Shown piece by piece: positions 59,533-64,000 of a stretch of 64,000 nt of DNA. Made by a program: the position numbers and the translations under genes. Every line of letters begins with the position of its first letter. The first letter of the stretch is position 1. The notes beneath the pieces are model-generated. The model was given only the letters and a program-made list of their open reading frames with translations. It had not been told where the DNA came from and did not search any database. Source of the stretch: Campylobacter sp. RM12651 (GTDB taxonomy: Bacteria; Campylobacterota; Campylobacteria; Campylobacterales; Campylobacteraceae); assembly GCF_022369475.1 (NCBI RefSeq), contig NZ_CP059600.1, positions 620,001 through 684,000 of the forward strand, written 5' to 3'.

Positions 59533-60123
59533 CTTTATTTTAGACATACAACCGATATTCAAAAGAATATAATTAAAGCCATTGTTAATAATAAAGATAA
59601 GTATAGTAATATTTTTTTATTCTTACTACACGGAAGAAGAAAAAACGAAGTATTAAGCCTTAAGTGGAAAGATATAGATTTTAAAAACGAAAGCTATATA
59701 ATACGCTCCGAAAATTGTAAAATCTCTAAAACTATGGAATATTCATTAACCCCTTTATTAAAATATAGATTAAAAGAGCATTATAAAAATACTCTATTTA
59801 ACTCACCTAAAGATTATGTATTCACAAATCCAGATACAGCAAATAAATATATAGATTTACGCAGAGCTTGGAATAACTTTTTAAATAAAAACAATTTACC
59901 AAAAATGAGACTTCACGACATAAGGCATTTAATAGGAACTTATGCTATTAATCATTTAGGACTTAGTATGGAAAGCGTAATGCTTACACTAGGACACGCT
60001 AACATTACTACTACTCATCACTATTTAACACGCAATAAAAACCTTTCAAAAATGGTAATTAATAGCATTTTAGAAAGTATCATTATTCCTAATAATAATG
60101 ATGATTTACAGAAAGCCGAGTAA
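59533..60123 (+). pseudogene. tyrosine recombinase (phage-type integrase), catalytic-domain remnant
   Basis: The frame is open from 59533, but its first ATG is at 59734, already past the first catalytic arginine, so the N-terminus is lost. Visible: HGRRKNEVLSLKWKDIDF (first Arg), a lysine in the beta-hairpin (ENCKISKTMEYSL), HDIRHLIGT (His-x-x-Arg), LGHANITTTHHYL (second His and the nucleophile Tyr). All catalytic residues remain, but the core-binding domain and a start codon are missing. A stop (59530-59532) ends the upstream frame. It is the probable relic of an integrating element near the tRNA genes. Confidence 0.82.
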
Positions 60124-60705
60124 ATAAAAAAACTTCAATTGGGGTTATTAGGGGTTTACCCCTAATTAACAACGAACACGCCAAAGCGTGTGAGTGGAAG
60201 CATTGAAAAACGAAGTTTTTCACACTCTACCTATTCTAACGCATAAAAACGCCCTTTATTTCAAAAATCTACTAAAAACAATGATAACTCTTTCTTATTA
60301 GCCCTTAATAACTTTAAGCTTAATTACGCTTATTTAAAAGCTATATCTTAGAGTTTATAAAATATAATGCTAAATTATATAAAAAGAGCAATAAAGGGCG
60401 TGAGTTATGGCGGGGGGCGTGAGCCCAACGCCGTAACGAACCCCGCCTTGTCTTATTTATACAAATTTGCGAGATTTTAAAAATTTGCCCCTTAAACGCC
60501 TATCACATAGGCATTTTAACCTTATTAAGTTTCACTTAAGAAAAGCAATAAACCAACATAAAAAAACAACATTTTTAAAGTAAAATAAAACTAAACTATT
60601 TTAAGAATTTTTTAAGTTTAAAGATGTTAAAATTCTAAACATTTATATAAAAAAGAAGTCTGATAAAGATTTATATATTAAATAAGTATTCTAATTATGC
60701 TAAAA
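60124..60705. other. 582-base intergenic region with many hairpins, no gene seen
   Basis: Contains TTAGGGG/CCCCTAA hairpin (60147-60166 with extension), ACACGC/GCGTGT (60176-60191), TGAAAAAC/GTTTTTCA (60204-60222), an 11-bp inverted repeat CGCCCTTTATT (60250-60260) and AATAAAGGGCG (60390-60400), the GC-rich fold at 60409-60447 and GCCTAT/ATAGGC (60498-60512). The rest is AT-rich. No protein-coding frame is convincing. Confidence 0.7.
60409..60447. other. GC-rich nested hairpin element
   Basis: Outer stem GGCGGGG (60409-60415) with CCCCGCC (60441-60447); inner stem GGCGT (60416-60420) with ACGCC (60428-60432). The block is about 75% G+C in a background near 30%. GGGCGTGAG occurs twice, at 60396-60404 and 60415-60423. 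A 9-codon frame (ATG 60407, stop 60434-60436) runs through it. Its function is unknown: candidates are structured RNA, an origin-type or single-strand element, or a mobile-element end. Confidence 0.55.
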
Positions 60706-60781
60706 TGGTTGCGAAAGAGGGATTTGAACCCCCGTCCTTCGGGTTATGAGCCCGACGAGCTAACCACTGCTCTATTTCGCG
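60706..60781 (-). tRNA. initiator tRNA-fMet (CAT)
   Basis: A 76-base cloverleaf with encoded CCA. The anticodon loop CTCATAA reads CAT. The initiator features are present: the C1-A72 mismatch (5' CGCGAAA against 3' TTTCGCA) and the three G-C pairs of the anticodon stem (TCGGG / CCCGA). The T-arm GGGGG TTCAAAT CCCTC has one G-U pair. It is transcribed after tRNA-Gln. Confidence 0.93.
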
Positions 60782-60791
60782 ACAAAAAAAG

Positions 60792-60866
60792 TGGATGGGG
60801 TAAAGGGATTCGAACCCCTGAATGACAGGACCAAAACCTGTTGCCTTACCACTTGGCGATACCCCA
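60792..60866 (-). tRNA. tRNA-Gln (TTG)
   Basis: A 75-base cloverleaf: acceptor TGGGGTA / TACCCCA, anticodon loop around TTTTGGT reading TTG, T-arm with GGTTCGAAT, and an encoded CCA with T as discriminator. The U1-A72 pair is typical of tRNA-Gln. It lies ten bases upstream of tRNA-fMet on the same transcript. Confidence 0.92.
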
Positions 60867-60884
60867 ATGCAAATTGAAAGCGTG

Positions 60885-60913
60885 ATTATATATCAAAAAA
60901 ATATATTTGTCAA
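60885..60913 (-). promoter_or_regulatory. consensus sigma-70 promoter for the tRNA pair
   Basis: On the minus strand TTGACA (60908-60913) and TATAAT (60885-60890) are separated by exactly 17 bases. Both boxes match the consensus completely. The -10 lies about 19 bases before the tRNA-Gln 5' end. Confidence 0.85.
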
Positions 60914-61019
60914 GTAAAATTTTTAAAAAAATAATTTTTACTTATTTTTTTTGTATTTCTAAACATTTATATATTATTTTTACATACACTTAATTAAAAT
61001 AATTATTAAAAGGAAAAAT

Positions 61020-62009
61020 ATGTCTTTTGTTAGTATAGAAGAAGGTATAAAAGAATTAAAAAAAGGAAATATGTTGATAATGCTAGATGCTGAAGATAGG
61101 GAGAATGAAGGTGATTTGATTTTTCCAGCAGAATTTAGCACACCAGAAAAGGTGAATTTCACATTAACACATGCTAGGGGCGTTGTTTGTGTAGCACTAG
61201 ATAAAAAAATTGCAGAGCATTTTGAATTACCGCTAATGGTTCCTAAAAATACTTCTAATCATGAAACGGCATTTACTATTACGGTGGATATTAAAACGGC
61301 AAGTACAGGTGTTAGTTCTAGCGAAAGAGATGCTACTATAAAATTATTTGCAAATAAAAATGCAGTTGCAAGTGATTTTGTAAGACCTGGTCATATTAAT
61401 CCGTTAATAGCAAAAGATGGCGGTGTATTAGTTAGAACAGGGCATACGGAAGGAACGGTTGATATGTGTAAATTAGCTGGTCTTACTCCTGCTTGTGTAA
61501 TTTGTGAAATTATGAATCCTGATGGAACAATGGCTAGGCGTGATGATTTAATAGAATTTGGCAAAAAGCACAATATAAAATTAGTAACTATTGAAGACTT
61601 AATCAAGTATAGATTGCAAAATGAAAGCTTAGTATCAAAAATTAGTGAAGAAAAAACCAAATTACTATGTAAAGATGTTAAAAAGATTGTATATAAAGAT
61701 TTTTTAGGAGATATTCACACTATTTTTGCTTTTGCAGGTAAAAATGAAAAAAGTCTGATTAAGTTTTATAAGAGCTCTAAAGATATTAATATTTTAAATG
61801 CTACTAAATTAGAAGAAACTTTAAAATCAATAGATGATTTAAGTAAAGAAGGTGGTATGTTAGTATTTATGGAAGGCTTAAAAAGCGATGATAAAAATTA
61901 TGGCATAGGAGCGCAGATTTTAAAAGATTTAGGCATTAATAAGTTTAAATTTTTAGGCAATCAAGAACAATTTGCAGCTTTAAGTGGCTTTGGCTTAATT
62001 ATTGAATAA
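61020..62009 (+). CDS. ribB: 3,4-dihydroxy-2-butanone 4-phosphate synthase with degenerate GTP cyclohydrolase-like tail
   Basis: A 329-residue enzyme that makes the four-carbon unit of riboflavin from ribulose 5-phosphate. The RibB domain (residues 1-200) is complete: DAEDRENEGDLIFPAEF at 23-39, THARGVVCVAL, TGVSSSERDATI and RTGHTEGTVDMCKLAGL. The C-terminal part (about 205-329) resembles GTP cyclohydrolase II only in GIGAQILKDLGINKFKFLGN and lacks the three zinc cysteines, so that activity is unlikely. This is known in the Campylobacter/Helicobacter group. RBS AAAGGAA. Confidence 0.92.
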   Translation: MSFVSIEEGIKELKKGNMLIMLDAEDRENEGDLIFPAEFSTPEKVNFTLTHARGVVCVALDKKIAEHFELPLMVPKNTSNHETAFTITVDIKTASTGVSSSERDATIKLFANKNAVASDFVRPGHINPLIAKDGGVLVRTGHTEGTVDMCKLAGLTPACVICEIMNPDGTMARRDDLIEFGKKHNIKLVTIEDLIKYRLQNESLVSKISEEKTKLLCKDVKKIVYKDFLGDIHTIFAFAGKNEKSLIKFYKSSKDINILNATKLEETLKSIDDLSKEGGMLVFMEGLKSDDKNYGIGAQILKDLGINKFKFLGNQEQFAALSGFGLIIE

Positions 62010-62020
62010 TTAAAATATTT

Positions 62021-62054
62021 AGAATTTGAAATTAAATAATTGATTTCAAATTCT
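62021..62054. terminator. bidirectional hairpin between ribB and DUF2325
   Basis: A perfect 12-bp stem, AGAATTTGAAAT (62021-62032) and ATTTCAAATTCT (62043-62054), with flanking TAAAAT and ATTTTA that can extend it. It lies between two convergent genes. Confidence 0.8.
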
Positions 62055-62064
62055 ATTTTAAAAC

Positions 62065-62358
62065 TTACTTATTTAAACCCAAAACCTTGCAGTATTCACA
62101 ATACACACAACTAACAGAACGCTTAGCACATACTAAAGGAATATTTCTTTTTTTAGCTTGACTTTTTATTTTTTTCATAGTGTTATGATTTAAAAAACTT
62201 GTAAGCATAACAACACAGCCAGTATCTTGTGGAATGCTTTGACGATTTACTCTATTTTCATTTCTAGCATCCCAATGAGTGATTGTTTTTGCACCTAAGT
62301 CATGTAAAACTGCTTTAATAGGGGTAATCTCATCTGCACCAATAACCAAAACTGACAT
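62065..62358 (-). CDS. DUF2325 domain protein
   Basis: A 97-residue protein. Starting at ATG 62358 (AAGGAG upstream) gives MSVLVIGADEITPIKAVLHDLG, the DUF2325 opening; the longer frame to 62397 covers the operator-like palindrome. TSFLNHNTMKKIKSQAKKRNIPLVCAKRSVSCVYCEYC ends with a Cys-x2-Cys pair that may bind metal. The function of this family is unknown. A near-perfect palindrome (62381-62397) lies just upstream, suggesting specific control. Confidence 0.85.
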   Translation of the reverse strand: MSVLVIGADEITPIKAVLHDLGAKTITHWDARNENRVNRQSIPQDTGCVVMLTSFLNHNTMKKIKSQAKKRNIPLVCAKRSVSCVYCEYCKVLGLNK

Positions 62359-62380
62359 AAAACTCTCCTTAAAAATAATT

Positions 62381-62397
62381 TTGAGTATGATACTCAA
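62381..62397. promoter_or_regulatory. palindromic operator-like site upstream of DUF2325
   Basis: TTGAGTATGATACTCAA is a perfect 8-bp inverted repeat around a single G, 23 bases before the DUF2325 start. It does not fit Fur (TGATAATnATTATCA) or the FNR half-site spacing (TTGATnnnnATCAA). The regulator is not identified. Confidence 0.5.
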
Positions 62398-62445
62398 TTA
62401 ACCTTTAAAGAAACTGATAATTATTATAAATTTCTAACAATTATA

Positions 62446-63246
62446 TTAACTTACATTTTTATACAATGGTTTTAGGCTTTCATATGCAATATTTATCTCT
62501 TCAAATTTTTCTTTTAACACTCTTTTTACTTCTTCACTTTTTTCCGAGTGAAAATCAGGATGATAAACTTTACTTAACTTAAGATATTTATTCCTTACAA
62601 CATCAAAACTAGCTCCTACTTCCACTCCTAATGTTTTAAAATGTTCTTCTAAAAGCATACAAACATTTAAAAACCTATTGTCTTTTTTCAGCTCATTTTT
62701 AATTTCTTTTTTAAATTGCAAATAAGCCAATTCGCTTAGACTAAAGCTTACGCAGTAATTTAAATGCTCGTTGCAAGCACATAGTTTATCTAATAAACTT
62801 AAGGTATTTTCATCTTTATAAGTGATGATAAATTTAGTTTTTAATATTTTTATATCGTGCTCTTTAAAATAATTAGAAAGATAAATTATTAAATTTTTTT
62901 CAAGATTTGAGAAATTTAAAATTATATCTTTTCTCATAAAATCAAGCTTACAATTTATCATTGCTTTTAGGCTATTTACACTTACTAGATTTAGTTTAAA
63001 TTTTTTATAATATGCGGTATTTATATTTTGAAGTTGTTCGTTATTGTATTTTTTATTCAATATTGATAGTAATTTTAAAAAATATCTTCTTTGTGGAATT
63101 TCATTTTCAACATAAAATGATATTAGTTTGCTTTTCTTTCCGATATTTTGTGAAAAATTTTTATTAATTATTTCTTTCATTTCTTTAAAAAATGAAAAAT
63201 CTTGAGTATTTATACTAATTGATTCTAAATTCTGTACAACTTGCAT
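62446..63246 (-). CDS. protein with C-terminal J-domain
   Basis: A 266-residue protein. The last 65 residues are a J-domain: LGVEVGASFDVVRNKYLKLSKVYHPDFHSEKSEEVKRVLKEKFEEINIAYESLK with the HPD triad. The N-terminal 200 residues are Lys/Asn-rich and helical, with no recognised domain. It lacks the Gly/Phe and zinc regions of DnaJ, so it is a type III J-protein that probably recruits DnaK to a specific client. It has its own RBS (AAAGG). The client is unknown. Confidence 0.85.
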   Translation of the reverse strand: MQVVQNLESISINTQDFSFFKEMKEIINKNFSQNIGKKSKLISFYVENEIPQRRYFLKLLSILNKKYNNEQLQNINTAYYKKFKLNLVSVNSLKAMINCKLDFMRKDIILNFSNLEKNLIIYLSNYFKEHDIKILKTKFIITYKDENTLSLLDKLCACNEHLNYCVSFSLSELAYLQFKKEIKNELKKDNRFLNVCMLLEEHFKTLGVEVGASFDVVRNKYLKLSKVYHPDFHSEKSEEVKRVLKEKFEEINIAYESLKPLYKNVS

Positions 63247-63323
63247 TTATAACCTTTATAAAGTTTTTTATAAATAAGCAATTTGTATTCCAAATATAAT
63301 TGTAGTGATTTTCAAAAGAACTT

Positions 63324-63359
63324 TTGCAAAAGGAAATAATATTAATTTTCCTTTTGCAA
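63324..63359 (-). terminator. terminator of the DcuC-type carrier gene
   Basis: A perfect 13-bp stem, TTGCAAAAGGAAA (63324-63336) and TTTCCTTTTGCAA (63347-63359), with a 10-base loop, directly after the carrier stop on the minus strand. T-tract is weak. Confidence 0.75.
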
Positions 63360-63367
63360 TGTAGAAT

Positions 63368-64000
63368 TTAAATAGCGATTAATACATATACTATTGCTGC
63401 AATAATTGTTGGTATTGCATTTCTTTTAGCTAGTTCAATTGGATTAACCTTCGCATAAGTCGCACATATAATAGCAGCTCCTGCAATAGGGCTCATACTT
63501 CTTCCAAGTCCAGCTACAGCAGTTACAACAGAGCCAAGGTGCATAGGGTCTAGTCCGATATCTGCTGCTTTTATCGTTACAGCTTGATTAAATGCTATTC
63601 CGGCAGCATCTCCGCTACCTGTTATTAAGGCTAGGGCAAAAGTTCCAACAGAACCTATGAAAGTTGCAATATTTGGGTTTGATTTCATAAAATCAATTAA
63701 TTGTTGAACAAATCCCATAGCTTCAAGCCCTGCAACGAATATCCCCGCACAAATAATGATTCCATATACATGTGAAAATCCTTCACCCATACCAGCACAA
63801 AATTTCTTCATAACTTCACCGGCTTTTACATCTTTAAAGCAAGTAATAAATGCTAATAATGAGCCAATAATCATTGCATGACCAATGCCAACTTTTGGAA
63901 CTTTAAGTGCAAAAGTAGCTTCATACCATTCTTTAAAATGCGAATTGCTAAGAACTAAAAGTATAGCAACAGGAACAATTGGAACAATAGCTTTTATAGG
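63368..64000 (-). CDS. dcuC: DcuC-type C4-dicarboxylate carrier, C-terminal part (cut by window end)
   Basis: The last 210 codons of an inner-membrane carrier; the frame is open to base 64000. Six to seven helices are visible, with LITGSGDAAGIAFNQAVT, the glycine-rich motif typical of DcuC, and VTAVAGLGRSMSPIAGAAIICATYAKVNP. DcuC exchanges or exports succinate, fumarate and malate during fumarate respiration. An ATG at 63874 is internal to the family domain and is not the start. The substrate is inferred from family. Confidence 0.85.
   Translation of the reverse strand, partial: PIKAIVPIVPVAILLVLSNSHFKEWYEATFALKVPKVGIGHAMIIGSLLAFITCFKDVKAGEVMKKFCAGMGEGFSHVYGIIICAGIFVAGLEAMGFVQQLIDFMKSNPNIATFIGSVGTFALALITGSGDAAGIAFNQAVTIKAADIGLDPMHLGSVVTAVAGLGRSMSPIAGAAIICATYAKVNPIELAKRNAIPTIIAAIVYVLIAI

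Noticed and set aside
60407-60436. Nine-codon frame MAGGVSPTP as a real small gene or leader peptide
   Set aside because: No clear RBS or downstream target gene; it is noted but not called as a CDS.
60409-60447. Integron attC site
   Set aside because: The fold is attC-like in shape, but the core sequences (GTTRRRY and RYYYAAC) are absent.

Overview
The window is a low-GC, gene-dense bacterial chromosome segment that reads as Campylobacter (Campylobacterota). The evidence is protein content and gene order rather than any single marker: cmeR-cmeABC beside a CcoG-type ferredoxin gene, rpsU and a UPF0323 lipoprotein; flhF-flhG-fliA-fliM-fliY; flgL-ftsK; ispDF next to a HP1021/CemR-type regulator and a Sat-like gene; tkt-PDZ-ybaB-murE-nfu; mlaA-mlaC-RND; and purA with a FliJ-like gene. 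From memory these blocks match C. jejuni blocks, but they are joined in a different order, so this is probably a relative of C. jejuni and not that species. The species cannot be named from the sequence alone.

Layout. 1-3384 (+): end of leuD, leuB, a small TPR-like gene, a CiaD-position gene, cca and trmL, tightly overlapped. 3402-7876: a metal/stress block with copA, copZ, a metallo-beta-lactamase-fold hydrolase and an HxlR regulator on minus, and a His-rich cation diffusion facilitator on plus. 7896-11187 (-): der and flgK. 11381-17956 (+): aroQ, folK and the flagellar regulatory/switch operon, then a LOG-family gene. 18001-23947 (+): flgL, ftsK, brnQ. 24056-27134 (+): a prpB-like lyase with two different PrpF-family isomerases. 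27219-28930 (-): ogt, UPF0323 lipoprotein, an HTH/coiled-coil gene, rpsU. 29081-36671 (+): ccoG, cmeR, cmeABC. 36679-40096 (+): ribD, a YqhA-family membrane protein, hemE, ansA. 40216-44999 (-): tkt, PDZ protein, ybaB, murE, nfu. 45107-46157 (+): trxA, dapB. 46755-51878 (-): dapD, sat-like, cemR-like, ispDF, modE. 51940-59471 (+): Mla-like lipid transport genes, a large PAS sensor, purA, FliJ-like. 59472-60705: a truncated tyrosine recombinase and a structured intergenic region with an unusually GC-rich element. 60706-60866 (-): initiator tRNA-Met and tRNA-Gln. 61020-64000: ribB, DUF2325, a J-domain protein and a DcuC-type carrier cut by the window end.

How it works together. Most genes are housekeeping or flagellar and lie in long operons with 1-20 base overlaps. 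Convergent gene pairs are repeatedly separated by one strong hairpin that often contains the stop codons. The parts most worth study are: the prpB-prpF-prpF cassette, which lacks the rest of the methylcitrate pathway; the HxlR regulator with matching operator sequences at two promoters; a Sat-like enzyme lacking the canonical sulfate-binding motifs; an outer-membrane lipid transport operon with an RND protein in place of an ABC transporter; an 805-residue PAS sensor with no visible output domain; TGTTAC boxes upstream of ispDF-cemR; and the recombinase remnant with its GC-rich folded element next to the tRNA genes.
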